Shown piece after piece: positions 1 through 8,665 of a stretch of DNA of 64,000 nucleotides. Below the pieces are notes generated by a model that saw only the letters and a program-made list of their open reading frames with translations, searched no databases and was not told the DNA's origin. The position numbers and the translations under genes were made by a program. Each line of letters begins with the position of its first letter. Positions within the stretch are counted from its first letter, which is position 1. Origin of the DNA: Qingshengfaniella alkalisoli (GTDB taxonomy: Bacteria; Pseudomonadota; Alphaproteobacteria; Rhodobacterales; Rhodobacteraceae); contig NZ_CP042265.1 of assembly GCF_007855645.1 (NCBI RefSeq), positions 452,858-516,857 of the forward strand, written 5' to 3'.

Positions 1-433
1 GCAGCAGTTGTTCGAAATTCGAGCCCAGGTTAACCGCAACCGTCTTGCCCGACAGGTCGTCGGTCGAGGTGATACTGCCCTCGTTGCCCTTCTTCACCAC
101 AACCTGTGCACCGTCGATCACATAGGGTTGGGAAAAGGCGAACTTGGCCTCACGTTCAGGCGTGATCGTGATCTGGTTCGCCACGGTGTCGATGCGCCCC
201 GACTCCAGCGCCCCGATCAACCCTGAAAAGGACATGGTGACATATTCGACGTCATCGCCTGTAATCTCGGTCACGGCATTGATGAAATCCACCTCGAAGC
301 CCTGCAGCACATCCTGCTGAACAAAGGTAAAGGGGAAGTAACCACCAGACATGCCAACGCGCAGCGTATCGGCAGTCAGCGGTGAAGCAACCAGCCCAAG
401 GGCCAGCGCGGTAGAAGCGAAAAGTTTGGGCAT
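1..433 (-). CDS. Amino-acid ABC transporter substrate-binding protein (family 3), C-terminus outside window
   Basis: Periplasmic receptor of a polar amino-acid-type ABC importer. The reading frame runs from an ATG at 433 down through base 2 without a stop, so only about 144 N-terminal residues are present. A short signal peptide (starts MPKLFASTALAL, likely cleaved near residue 20) precedes the typical family-3 start LRVGMSGGYFPF and the segment GFEVDFINAV. The conserved SGRIDTVANQITITPER block is also present. The rest of the gene, and probably permease and ATPase genes, lie to the left. The exact amino acid cannot be read from the sequence. The family is clear; the substrate is unknown. Confidence 0.85.
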   Translation of the reverse strand, partial: MPKLFASTALALGLVASPLTADTLRVGMSGGYFPFTFVQQDVLQGFEVDFINAVTEITGDDVEYVTMSFSGLIGALESGRIDTVANQITITPEREAKFAFSQPYVIDGAQVVVKKGNEGSITSTDDLSGKTVAVNLGSNFEQLL

Positions 434-609
434 GTTAGCCTCCGTATCTTTCGAGTCAGGCGCCTTACCTGCTTACTAAACGCGAAATCCGCAACAGTTC
501 CAACAAAATAGGGCCAACCGTCCCGTTCCGTCCCGCGCCATAGAACAGCCATTCCGCGCTTTTCGCGGATGCAGGCTGCTGTTTGCAACAATCGGCTATC
601 GGCGGAACG

Positions 610-981
610 TCAGCCCTCCAGCTCCGGATCGGGTAGGTCGGTCTGCCGCCGTTCATCGCTAAGGTGGATATCGGTCGTTTCCAGGCGTCCTGGGCCGAGA
701 TTGACAAATTTATGCGGGACACTCGCCGGACCAAGCAGAACATCCCCTGCTTCTGCCTCGATTTTCTGATCACCAATCGTGAACAGAGCTCGCCCTTCGC
801 GGACAATAAAAACTTCATCATAGTCATGGACATGCCAGCGCGGACCAACACCGACCACGCCTGTCGCGTAGAACAGGATGGTCACATCCGCGCCCAATGT
901 CGTGCCGTTGACAGTCCCTTTCCAGGACAAGTCACTGGTTGACCATTCCGATCGGGGTATCCGCTTAGGGGTCTTGGTCAT
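610..981 (-). CDS. Small cupin-domain protein
   Basis: A protein of about 123 residues, a single cupin beta-barrel. The cupin motif 1 is visible as PRWHVHDYDEVFIVREGRA (His, His, Glu metal-ligand pattern) and motif 2 as GDVLLGPASVPHKFVNLG. I start at the ATG at 981 (MTKTPKRIP), which has GAGGATC upstream, rather than at the longer open frame that begins at 1053 and lacks family similarity. The gene is divergent from msrB. Cupins of this size may bind a metal and a small ligand, but no substrate can be named. Confidence 0.75.
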   Translation of the reverse strand: MTKTPKRIPRSEWSTSDLSWKGTVNGTTLGADVTILFYATGVVGVGPRWHVHDYDEVFIVREGRALFTIGDQKIEAEAGDVLLGPASVPHKFVNLGPGRLETTDIHLSDERRQTDLPDPELEG

Positions 982-1091
982 CTGATTGATCCTCACAACC
1001 GGTTGATCTCGCTGTTGGCGGCGTCGATGGACATTCCACGCTGCAAGCCCCATCTAATGCACAGAATGGATCTTCCGCGGAAGGAGACGCA

Positions 1092-1535
1092 ATGGCCGAA
1101 TATCGCAAGAACCCCGATTCTCTGAGCACCCTGTCGCCAGAGCAATACCGCGTGACCCAGCAAGATGGAACCGAACGACCCTTTGCCAACGAGTATTGGG
1201 ACAACAAGGAGCCCGGTATCTATGTTGACGTGGTCTCTGGTGAGCCGCTTTTCGCATCGGTGGACAAGTTCGACAGCGGGTCCGGCTGGCCCAGCTTCAC
1301 CAAACCACTGGTGACCGACAATATCGTGGAAAACCGCGACATGTCGCATGGCATGATCCGAACGGAGGTTCGTTCCGCGGGCGGTAACAGTCATCTGGGC
1401 CATCTCTTTCCGGACGGGCCTGTGGACGCGGGCGGAATGCGCTACTGCATCAACTCGGCTTCGTTGCGGTTTATCCATCGCGATGAACTGGAACAGGCAG
1501 GGTACGGCGCGTATTCAACCCTATTCGACGATTGA
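1092..1535 (+). CDS. msrB: Peptide-methionine (R)-S-oxide reductase MsrB
   Basis: Reduces methionine-R-sulfoxide residues and so repairs oxidised proteins in the cytoplasm. The 147-residue protein has the family blocks SGSGWPSFT (64-70), [16 protein letters not shown] and [11 protein letters not shown]; Cys119 in the last block is the catalytic cysteine. The two CxxC zinc pairs of zinc-type MsrB proteins are not present, so this is the zinc-free form. A good ribosome site (GGAAGGAG) precedes the ATG. msrA follows 18 bases later, so the two stereospecific repair enzymes are made together. Confidence 0.95.
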   Translation: MAEYRKNPDSLSTLSPEQYRVTQQDGTERPFANEYWDNKEPGIYVDVVSGEPLFASVDKFDSGSGWPSFTKPLVTDNIVENRDMSHGMIRTEVRSAGGNSHLGHLFPDGPVDAGGMRYCINSASLRFIHRDELEQAGYGAYSTLFDD

Positions 1536-1553
1536 TCACGGAAGGAGCAAGAC

Positions 1554-2069
1554 ATGACAGAACGTGCAATTCTTGCAGGTGGATGTTTCTGGGGCATGCA
1601 GGATCTGATCCGTCGCTATGACGGCGTGATATCCACGCGCGTAGGCTATACCGGCGGCACAACCCGCAACGCATCTTATGAACAGGTCAAGAGAGGCGAC
1701 ACGGGCCATGCGGAAGCGATCGAGATCATTTTCGACCCCGCACAGATCAGCTATCGTAGCCTGCTGGAATTCTTTTTTCAGATCCACGATCCGACGACGG
1801 TTGACCGCCAAGGTAATGACATCGGCTCGAGCTATCGCTCAGCGATCTTCTATACGACGGACGCACAAAAGGATGTCGCCCTGAACACGATCAAGGATGT
1901 GGATGCGTCAGGGCTGTGGCCGGGGAAAGTCGTGACCGAAATCGTTCCGGCGGGCGATTTCTGGGAAGCCGAGACCTTCCATCAAGATTATCTCGAACGT
2001 ATTCCCAACGGCTATACCTGCCACTTTGTGCGGCCCGATTGGAAACTTCCCAAACGCACCGCCGCATAA
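1554..2069 (+). CDS. msrA: Peptide-methionine (S)-S-oxide reductase MsrA
   Basis: Reduces methionine-S-sulfoxide and complements MsrB, encoded just upstream. The 171-residue protein carries the hallmark GGCFWGM motif with catalytic Cys11, followed by VGYTGG and the [12 protein letters not shown] segment. The length is normal for a single-domain MsrA. AAGGAGC lies before the ATG. A stem-loop with a T tract follows the stop, so msrBA is probably a two-gene transcription unit. Confidence 0.95.
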   Translation: MTERAILAGGCFWGMQDLIRRYDGVISTRVGYTGGTTRNASYEQVKRGDTGHAEAIEIIFDPAQISYRSLLEFFFQIHDPTTVDRQGNDIGSSYRSAIFYTTDAQKDVALNTIKDVDASGLWPGKVVTEIVPAGDFWEAETFHQDYLERIPNGYTCHFVRPDWKLPKRTAA

Positions 2070-2077
2070 CGTATCAA

Positions 2078-2100
2078 CCCCCGGTCCTGCCGGGGGTTTT
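2078..2100 (+). terminator. Rho-independent terminator after msrA
   Basis: Seven-base-pair GC stem CCCCCGG / CCGGGGG with a five-base loop TCCTG, followed by TTTT. It starts nine bases after the msrA stop codon and also lies just 3' of the convergent guaD gene, but the T tract favours the plus-strand direction. Confidence 0.85.
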
Positions 2101-2104
2101 CATA

Positions 2105-3448
2105 TCAGGCGGGTTCTGCAACCCGCGGTGCCAGTCCAGTCGTGACAAGCGCGGCACCCAGTTGCGGTGTCCCTGAGACATAGGTTTCCACGATACTCCG
2201 GTCATCACCCAGCGTTTGCAGCAGGAACAGTTCTTCGCGCAAGGTCGTGACGCGTTCCGCACGCAGCGCCATCGCACTACTTGAACGGCAATTCAGGACC
2301 ACGATATCGGCCTCGGTTCCCGCATCCAGAGTGCCGATCTTGTCATCCAGTTGCAGTGCGCGGGCATTGCCCAGCGTGATCCAGTAGAATGACATCAGCG
2401 GATCCAGCGCCTGATTGCTCAGCTGAAGAACCTTGTAGCCCTCATCGAGGGTCCGCAGCATCGAGTAATTCGTCCCGCCACCCACATCGGTCGCAATCGC
2501 GGTGCGCACACCCGCCCCATCGAACGTCGCCTTGTCGTAAAGACCGCTTCCAAGGAACAGGTTCGAGGTCGGGCAGAACACAGCAACCGATCCGGTCTCA
2601 GCCATCGCGGCGCGTTCACGTTCGTTCAAGTAGATCGAATGACCGAACAAGCTGCGAGGGCCAAGCAACCCATAACGTTCATAGACGTTGAGATAATCAC
2701 TCGCCTCGGGGTACAGCGACAAGGTGAAATCGATCTCGTCACGATTCTCCGACAGGTGCGTCTGAATGTAGCAGTCGGGATACGCTTCAATCAGGGCCTG
2801 CGACATTTCCAGCTGTTCCGGCGTGGACGTGATCGCAAAGCGTGGGCTGATGGCGTATAAGGCCCGCCCTTGCCCATGCCATTTTTCGATCAGCGACAAC
2901 GACTGGTCGTAGCCTGTCTGCGGGGTATCGAGCAGACCGTCCGGCGCATTGCGGTCCATCATGACCTTGCCACCGATCATGCGCATGTTGCGCTTCTCAG
3001 CTTCGTCAAAATAGGCGTCAACGGATTCCGGATGCACCGAGCAGAACGCGACCGCGGTCGTAGTCCCGTGCTTGACCAACTCATCGTAGAACAGGCTGGC
3101 GATGCGCTTGGCATGGCTGGCGTCGGAGAACTCCGCCTCCATCGGAAAGGTATAGGTGTTCAGCCAGTCCAGTAGCTTCGCGCCCCAACTGGCGATCACC
3201 TGAGCTTGCGGGAAATGGATATGGGTGTCGATAAAGCCGGGCAGGATCAGGTTCGGGCGGTGATCCACCACCGCCGTCGACAGCGCCGCCTGCGCGTGGA
3301 TCTGACCAAAATCACCGCTGGCGACGATCACGCCGTCCCGCATGAGCACACCGCCATCTTCGATATAAAGATAGCTGTCAGTATCATCTGCCCCTTGCGG
3401 AACATCACGGAAGCTCAACAATCGGCCGCGCAGAAGTGTCTCGGTCAT
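2105..3448 (-). CDS. guaD: Guanine deaminase
   Basis: Amidohydrolase-superfamily enzyme converting guanine to xanthine and ammonia in purine salvage/catabolism. The 447-residue protein shows the metal-binding PGFIDTHIHFPQ motif (His76, His78), the downstream QTHLSEN histidine block and the TDVGGGTNYSML segment with the catalytic/metal aspartate, all typical of bacterial GuaD. I start at the ATG at 3448 (MTETLLRG), preceded by GGGAG, not at the longer open frame. A LysR-family gene starts 100 bases away on the opposite strand and is the likely regulator. Confidence 0.93.
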   Translation of the reverse strand: MTETLLRGRLLSFRDVPQGADDTDSYLYIEDGGVLMRDGVIVASGDFGQIHAQAALSTAVVDHRPNLILPGFIDTHIHFPQAQVIASWGAKLLDWLNTYTFPMEAEFSDASHAKRIASLFYDELVKHGTTTAVAFCSVHPESVDAYFDEAEKRNMRMIGGKVMMDRNAPDGLLDTPQTGYDQSLSLIEKWHGQGRALYAISPRFAITSTPEQLEMSQALIEAYPDCYIQTHLSENRDEIDFTLSLYPEASDYLNVYERYGLLGPRSLFGHSIYLNERERAAMAETGSVAVFCPTSNLFLGSGLYDKATFDGAGVRTAIATDVGGGTNYSMLRTLDEGYKVLQLSNQALDPLMSFYWITLGNARALQLDDKIGTLDAGTEADIVVLNCRSSSAMALRAERVTTLREELFLLQTLGDDRSIVETYVSGTPQLGAALVTTGLAPRVAEPA

Positions 3449-3513
3449 GGTTTTCTCCCTTTTCAGGAAACTCTCTCGCACGCTGCCGTGCCTTGCAAAA
3501 CATCGCAGAATGC

Positions 3514-3532
3514 GTTTCACTATCAACGAAAC
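3514..3532. promoter_or_regulatory. Candidate LysR operator between guaD and its divergent regulator
   Basis: GTTTC-N9-GAAAC, an interrupted inverted repeat containing the T-N11-A pattern preferred by LysR proteins. Flanking AATG / ATT extends the dyad imperfectly. It lies midway in the 100-base divergent gap. This is a sequence observation only. Confidence 0.45.
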
Positions 3533-3548
3533 ATTGAAAATATCCGAC

Positions 3549-4454
3549 ATGCCTTATCTTGATAGTATACGCGTCTTTGTTCGCGTGGTCGAACTCGGCA
3601 GCATCACGGCGGGCGGTCGCGATTTGCGCCTGACGCCAGCCGTAGCCAGCAACCGCATCAAGGAGCTGGAAAGTCGCCTTGGTGTGCGCTTGTTCAACCG
3701 GACGACACGCAATCTCAGCCCAACAGAGGCAGGGTCGGTCTATTACGACTTCGCCCGCAAGGTCATCGACGCCTTGGAAGAATCTGAGGCCGTGATCTCG
3801 GGGTTCTCCGACAGCCCGCACGGCGTGCTGCGCGTATCGGCTCCCCTTGGCGTGGGGCGAAGGATCATCGCACCGCTGGTGCCGCAGTTCAACGAGAAGT
3901 ACCCGGACATTGAAATCCGGTTGCGCCTGACCGACCGTCGCGTTGATCTATTGGAGGACTCGCTTGATGTCGTGTTCTTCCTTGGTACGCCAAAGGATTC
4001 CAACTTCAAGCTGCGCAAAATCGCGGATTGCCCGCGCGTTTTGTGCGCCGCTCCCGCCTATCTGGACAAGCACGGTATACCCCAGACGCCGGAAGCACTG
4101 ATATCAGATAATCATAGCTGCCTGCTGCTGCGCTATCCCCGTTCGCCGGAGTACTTCTGGATGCTTCAAACGCCGCATGGCCTGCAAAAATTCGACGTCT
4201 CTGGAAAGTATGACGCCGATGACGGAGACGTGCTGACCAATTGGGCGTTGGAGGGTTGGGGCATTGCCAACAAAGTGCAGTTCGACATTCAACCCTATCT
4301 GGATAGCGGCTCGCTTGTCCCCGTCCTGACGAATACACCGCCCGAGCCCACGAGCTTCGGCTGCCTTTTCCCGCATCGTAAACTGCAGGATCCGAAGGTC
4401 CGGCTGTTCATCGACTTCATGGTGGACAGGTGCCGCAAGGCCGTGGCCGACTAG
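3549..4454 (+). CDS. LysR-family transcriptional regulator
   Basis: About 301 residues from the ATG at 3549 (MPYLDSIRVFV), where the family N-terminus begins; the open frame extends upstream but that part overlaps the guaD start region and has no LysR character. A helix-turn-helix is visible at residues about 18-40 (GSITAGGRDLRLTPAVASNRI), followed by LESRLGVRLFNRTTR and a substrate-binding-like domain. It resembles the AaeR/DmlR-type subgroup. Divergence from guaD suggests purine-related control. The stop codon overlaps that of the convergent DUF808 gene within the tetranucleotide CTAG. Confidence 0.88.
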   Translation: MPYLDSIRVFVRVVELGSITAGGRDLRLTPAVASNRIKELESRLGVRLFNRTTRNLSPTEAGSVYYDFARKVIDALEESEAVISGFSDSPHGVLRVSAPLGVGRRIIAPLVPQFNEKYPDIEIRLRLTDRRVDLLEDSLDVVFFLGTPKDSNFKLRKIADCPRVLCAAPAYLDKHGIPQTPEALISDNHSCLLLRYPRSPEYFWMLQTPHGLQKFDVSGKYDADDGDVLTNWALEGWGIANKVQFDIQPYLDSGSLVPVLTNTPPEPTSFGCLFPHRKLQDPKVRLFIDFMVDRCRKAVAD

Positions 4455-5419
4455 TGTGACGCAGGCTTTCCAAACAGCCCCATGATCGGTGCAATCACAC
4501 GGGTTGCGACGGGGATCAGCAGCAGCCCGAGGATCAGCCCGATAATCCCATCGATGAACGCGGTGACAAACCAGGCCACGAAGCCCTGCGCCTGTCCAAC
4601 CACATGCGCTACGATTTCCGCGATGTGGTGAATGGTTTCGTAAGGCGCCTTGAAGCCCAATTCATACGCGCCATGCAGAATAATCGACCCGCCGACCCAG
4701 ATCATTGCAGCAGTCCCGACAATGACCAGCAGTTTCATCAGATAGGGCATACCCTTCACGATCCATTCACCAAGTTTACGCGTCGCGGACAAGCGCCCCT
4801 TCGCAGCCATCGCAAGCCCGACATCATCGGCCTTCACGATCAGCGCGACGGCACCATAGACACCCACCGTGATCAACAGACCGGCGATGGCTAGAGATAA
4901 CGCCTCCATCCAGATCGGATAATGCGCAGGCAGCGCGGACAGGATGATCGTCATGATTTCCGCCGACAGGATGAAATCGGTTTTGATTGCGCCTTTGACC
5001 TTGGCCTCCTCCAGATGCGCGCCTATCAGCTTTTCCTGATACAGGTCTTCTTCGTGGTCATCGGCCGGGTTCAGCAGATGCCATACTTTCTCGGCCCCCT
5101 CGAAACACAGATACGCGCCTCCGATCATCAGCAGTGGTGCAATTGCCCAAGGTGCGAAGGCGGACAGCAACAAGGCGATTGGCAGCAAGATCACCAACTT
5201 GTTGAAAACTGATCCGCGCGCGATCCTGAACACAATCGGCAGTTCACGCTTCGCTTCGAAACCATGAACATATTTGGGTGTAACGGCAGTGTCGTCTATC
5301 ACCGCGCCCGCCGCCTTTGACGACGCCTTCACGGCCTGCCCGACCACATCATCCACGGATGCTGCCGCGACTTTTGCGATTGCTGCAACATCGTCCAGAA
5401 GTGCCAGAAGACCGCTCAT
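4451..5419 (-). CDS. DUF808-family (YedI-like) inner-membrane protein
   Basis: A 322-residue multi-spanning membrane protein. The N-terminus has the family signature SGLLALLDDVAAIAK, then DDTAVTPKYVHGF and IARGSVFNKLVILLP. Hydrophobic segments follow through to IDGIIGLILGLLLIPVA near the C-terminus. The function of the family is unknown. GGGCAGGG lies before the ATG. It stands alone, divergent from the Tat protein gene (277-base gap with no other gene visible) and convergent with the LysR gene, sharing 4 bases. Confidence 0.88.
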   Translation of the reverse strand: MSGLLALLDDVAAIAKVAAASVDDVVGQAVKASSKAAGAVIDDTAVTPKYVHGFEAKRELPIVFRIARGSVFNKLVILLPIALLLSAFAPWAIAPLLMIGGAYLCFEGAEKVWHLLNPADDHEEDLYQEKLIGAHLEEAKVKGAIKTDFILSAEIMTIILSALPAHYPIWMEALSLAIAGLLITVGVYGAVALIVKADDVGLAMAAKGRLSATRKLGEWIVKGMPYLMKLLVIVGTAAMIWVGGSIILHGAYELGFKAPYETIHHIAEIVAHVVGQAQGFVAWFVTAFIDGIIGLILGLLLIPVATRVIAPIMGLFGKPASH

Positions 5420-5696
5420 ACCCTGCCCTTATCCGATATCCTTGCTATCTGGGCAAGATAACGGTTTTCGTTGCGCGAACAATGGGATTACCTGCCGGAT
5501 TGACGTATTGAAGCACCTTTTCCACATAGCCAACGTCAACCAGGCGACGGCGGAAGTATCGTATAGCGAGTTGAGGACACGCATTGCTGCAACAGTTCAC
5601 TTCGATGGCTTTGCCCTGCCTCACAGGATCGTGACAGAATTATCCCCGCGGAAATTACCGATTGGGCGTAGAATGCGTCCTGAGGACAACTACCCC

Positions 5697-6215
5697 ATGA
5701 TCGAAAAGCGGAGTAACGACGTGTCCACACCATTCTATAATCGCCGCACGTTTCTTGTTTCGGTCGGGCTCGCCGGATTCGGATTGTTGTACAATCCAAC
5801 GGGCCTTGTCTCGAAGGCGTGGGGGCAAGGGCTCTCACCGACCCAATCCATGCGCGGCGGAAGCAACAACTACCGGCCCAACGCTCCACTGGTCGAACGG
5901 CTGGGACGAGGTTTCGTGGTGCACGGAAATGTCCGACATGCGAGAGACGGCGCGCCGCTTGAAGGTGTCCGTATCCAGATCTGGGCCGCCACAACACTTG
6001 GAGGCGAGCGCGAGCCACGGAACCACGGCAGTGTCATGACAGCGCGAGATGGATCATTCCAATTGGAAATGGAGCAGATTGTGCCCAATTTCGGGCAGCC
6101 TCACGCGCACCTTGCCTATGATGACGGAACGTACAAGACAGTTTTCCTGAGGCCAGTGATGCGCAGCGCTTCGGACACCTCTGTAGCGGCTGATTTCATT
6201 CTTGCGCCCCCCTAA
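5697..6215 (+). CDS. Tat-exported intradiol-dioxygenase-like / transthyretin-fold protein
   Basis: A 172-residue protein with an N-terminal twin-arginine signal (YNRRTFLVSVGLAGFGLL), so probably folded before export to the periplasm. The mature part has the beta-sandwich pattern of intradiol ring-cleavage dioxygenases: GNVRHARDGAPLEGVRIQIW, then TARDGSFQLEME and FGQPHAHLAYDDG, the last with an HxH pair where iron ligands occur in the family. It is shorter than true catechol dioxygenases and the usual tyrosine ligands are not obvious, so enzyme activity is doubtful. I start at the ATG at 5697, preceded by GAGGA; an earlier in-frame ATG at 5673 is possible. It overlaps the next membrane gene by 14 bases. 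Confidence 0.65.
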   Translation: MIEKRSNDVSTPFYNRRTFLVSVGLAGFGLLYNPTGLVSKAWGQGLSPTQSMRGGSNNYRPNAPLVERLGRGFVVHGNVRHARDGAPLEGVRIQIWAATTLGGEREPRNHGSVMTARDGSFQLEMEQIVPNFGQPHAHLAYDDGTYKTVFLRPVMRSASDTSVAADFILAPP

Positions 6216-6861
6216 GAGTCCGACGCCGTCCCATAACAACCTCACATCGAGACCTTGGTTCGGGGCTGTCCTTTGGGGCTTGATCTTGGTGCTAATGACA
6301 GCGCCCGTAGTGCTGGCCGTATTCAGCCCATATCTGAACTACCGCGGCACCGCATATATCGTGGGTGGCTTCGCGGGTATCCTGTGCCTGTCGCTGATGC
6401 TTGTTCAGCCGCTATTGCCGGCCGGATACCTACCCTTGCCAATGCAGATTTCAGAGCGGCGAGTTCACCTGTGGATTGGGCGTGCCATCGTGATCTGCGT
6501 GGCGCTGCATATCGGCGGCCTGTTCATCACCAGCCCCGCCGATACGCTGGATGCACTACTGCTTGTCGCACCAACCCCATTCTCGGTTTACGGTATCATT
6601 GCGATGTGGGGCATCGTCGCGACAGTATTCCTAGTTCTTCTGCGAACGCGGTTCAGGATGCGTCCCCTGCACTGGAAACGTCTGCACAACATGCTGGCCC
6701 TGATCGTTGTCGCGGCAACCGTTCTTCACGCGGTTCAGATCGAGGGCACGATGGAGAGAGTCTCCAAATGGCTCCTCTGCATGGCCGTCCTTGTCGCAAC
6801 CGTTACCGCGATGGCGGATTTGCGATTCATAAGACAGCGCGCGAACAGGTATCGCCGCTAA
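6202..6861 (+). CDS. Ferric-reductase-like transmembrane protein
   Basis: About 219 residues with roughly six hydrophobic segments. Histidines lie in the pattern of the ferric reductase-like haem-binding membrane domain (RRVHLWIGRAIVICVALHIGG and WKRLHNMLALIVVAATVLHAV). No flavin or NADPH domain is present, so electrons would have to come from quinol or another protein. The start is taken as TTG at 6202, overlapping the stop of the Tat protein gene by 14 bases; no better start precedes the first membrane segment. The pairing suggests a membrane electron donor serving an exported partner, which is an inference. Confidence 0.7.
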   Translation: MRPPKSPTPSHNNLTSRPWFGAVLWGLILVLMTAPVVLAVFSPYLNYRGTAYIVGGFAGILCLSLMLVQPLLPAGYLPLPMQISERRVHLWIGRAIVICVALHIGGLFITSPADTLDALLLVAPTPFSVYGIIAMWGIVATVFLVLLRTRFRMRPLHWKRLHNMLALIVVAATVLHAVQIEGTMERVSKWLLCMAVLVATVTAMADLRFIRQRANRYRR

Positions 6862-6876
6862 TCCAGTCGCCCAGCA

Positions 6877-7965
6877 CTAAGGCCCCAGGAAATCGAAAGG
6901 CTCGGTTTCGACAAAGCTGTCATTGGCCAACCCCGAATAGGTCATCGTTTGCTGTGGCCCCAGTTCCAAACGCATCACCTTGCCCGTCTCGGGCGCAAAA
7001 TCGAACTTCTTCAGATCCACCCAGAATGTGTTGGGCGTCAGTGCGGATTCAAAAAAATACAGCAGCCGCTTGTGATCCGCGACAGTACGCCAGCGCGTCG
7101 AAGAAATGTTGGGCTCATCCGGCGTCGTGATCCCGAAGGGAACCGAAGCATTCCGGATCACACCGAACACACTTGCGATGGTCTCGATCGGATTCTCGGT
7201 CTTGGGAATCGCATTCACATAGAATGACGCCCGCGCGAACCGATCCGAAGCGCGATTGGTGCCGGGTAGCATAACAGTGCCGCCGATCTGTCGCCAATAG
7301 GATTCGAGCGCCAGTTGCTGCTCGAAGATCGGGGAATTGGTCATCACCTGGTACTCACGGCTATGGTGGATGACCTGTTCGCCGTTGATGTATTCCACAA
7401 TCGCGCTGTCGCCTGTCTTGTCGGAAATCGAAAGGTGCAAGGTTGCCAGACGATCCTCGCCGGGTACGGCATCCGTCACGATGGTAAATGGCTCGGCCTC
7501 CAACGCAGCAACAGTTTCTTGAACGGTCGCAAAGTTATCCAGCACGTATTGCGCCCAGGCGGCGATACTCAGACCTGTCTGGCTGCCGTCGAATTCGGGG
7601 TAGTCGGATTCGACCAGCCATAGAATGTTGGCGACCAGCCCCGCCTCATTCATCCCGTCAGTGGTGGCCAAGTCATAGGCAGAGGCAATGACACTGCCAT
7701 ATTTGACACTGCCATATTTGGACGTCCATTCGATCGAGTTCAGGCCGGCCTCGCCATTGCGTTCCATCCCTCGAGGAAAGACCCACAGATTGGTGCCGAT
7801 ATCCGACTTCCAGTCCATCGAGCGCGCCGTGATGATCTGCTCGTCAGCCCCAAGATAGACAAAGCGCGTACAGGCATCGGCGATGCCCGCTGCAAGAGTG
7901 CTCGTGACTAGCGCGGCTGAGATCAGCATCGTGCGAAGGCGGTGGTCTCGGAATGTCATGGCCAT
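6877..7965 (-). CDS. Exported linear amide C-N hydrolase (choloylglycine hydrolase / penicillin V acylase family)
   Basis: A 362-residue Ntn-hydrolase with a signal peptide ending in AAGIADA and a cysteine immediately after it (Cys32, ACTRFVYLG), which becomes the N-terminal nucleophile in this family. Other family blocks are TARSMDW, TTDGMNEAGLVANILWL and VMTNSPIFEQQL. Substrates in the family include bile-salt amides, penicillin V and N-acyl homoserine lactones; the actual one cannot be told. An in-frame 15-base tandem duplication gives the peptide KYGSVKYGSV. It stands alone, convergent with the ferric-reductase-like gene. Confidence 0.88.
   Translation of the reverse strand: MAMTFRDHRLRTMLISAALVTSTLAAGIADACTRFVYLGADEQIITARSMDWKSDIGTNLWVFPRGMERNGEAGLNSIEWTSKYGSVKYGSVIASAYDLATTDGMNEAGLVANILWLVESDYPEFDGSQTGLSIAAWAQYVLDNFATVQETVAALEAEPFTIVTDAVPGEDRLATLHLSISDKTGDSAIVEYINGEQVIHHSREYQVMTNSPIFEQQLALESYWRQIGGTVMLPGTNRASDRFARASFYVNAIPKTENPIETIASVFGVIRNASVPFGITTPDEPNISSTRWRTVADHKRLLYFFESALTPNTFWVDLKKFDFAPETGKVMRLELGPQQTMTYSGLANDSFVETEPFDFLGP
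7691..7720. repeat. Perfect 15-base tandem duplication inside the Ntn hydrolase gene
   Basis: ACACTGCCATATTTG occurs twice in direct succession (7691-7705 and 7706-7720). The duplication is in frame and adds the five residues KYGSV a second time. It looks like a recent slippage event. Confidence 0.85.
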
Positions 7966-8118
7966 CTCTCATAGAGAACGTATGGGGGTGTAACCGACGC
8001 CTGCATGCACCCCATAGCAATGCCGATGCCCAGCAACACAAGAAAACCCTAGCAGCCGATGCAAAGAAAGGGCAAGTTAAAGAAGATTACGGTTTCTCGG
8101 TCGTGTGGGAGAACTCAA

Positions 8119-8665
8119 TCAAAGAAACAATACCTCGCCTCCGGGCTTTACCATGCCGCAGACCGATCGACCTACGAAAGCGAATCCAGAAATTCCGCTG
8201 CAACCCAATAGACAGGTCATATTCGTTGGAGCTGAAGGCCGATATCCCGCTTTGCGCCCATTCGCCTGACACTTCACCGAAAGAAGTCGAGGCGTTGATG
8301 CTGTAACCGCCCCCGACGGCATCGATTTGCCAAGGTGGGGTCGCAACAATCCATTTTGGGATGCGGTCATGTCAGAAGTTACTACAGTCGGACTGGCTCC
8401 GTATCTCGGAATTGGCCCCATCGATCATCAGGTTGATTGAGGCATCGCCCGCCTGATCATCGTGGAAGGACACGGCCCTGTGTCTTTGTTGTAACTGTAG
8501 CTACCACTTGTCGCCTGTCCTTGGATCAGCACAATGCCTTCTTCGGGAAGCGACTAATGCTCGTGAAATCAGTGGACCCGTCCGAAGAACCACCGCCACA
8601 TGCCGTGAGGAGCGCGATGGCGCTGACGCATATTGCGGATTTCGGACTGATTACGGCTCTCGTCG
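8119..8665 (-). pseudogene. Degraded surface-lipoprotein gene (several frameshifts, start codon lost)
   Basis: Minus-strand reading shows a lipoprotein signal (AICVSAIALLTACGGGSSDG, lipobox Cys codon at 8598-8600) with no usable start codon. Coding-like pieces then continue in changing frames. In order they are: VLIQGQATSGSYSYN, then HDDQAGDASINLMIDGANSE ending at a stop, then GGGYSINASTSFGEVSGEWA with SSNEYDLSIGLQ, and finally SVCGMVKPGGEVLFL ending at 8119. Together they would make a beta-rich lipoprotein of about 170-180 residues. The CGGG start and glycine/serine-rich strands recall small Rhodobacterales surface lipoproteins, possibly transferrin-binding-protein-like. At least three frame changes are needed, so it is either a real pseudogene or a badly sequenced stretch. 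Confidence 0.55.
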
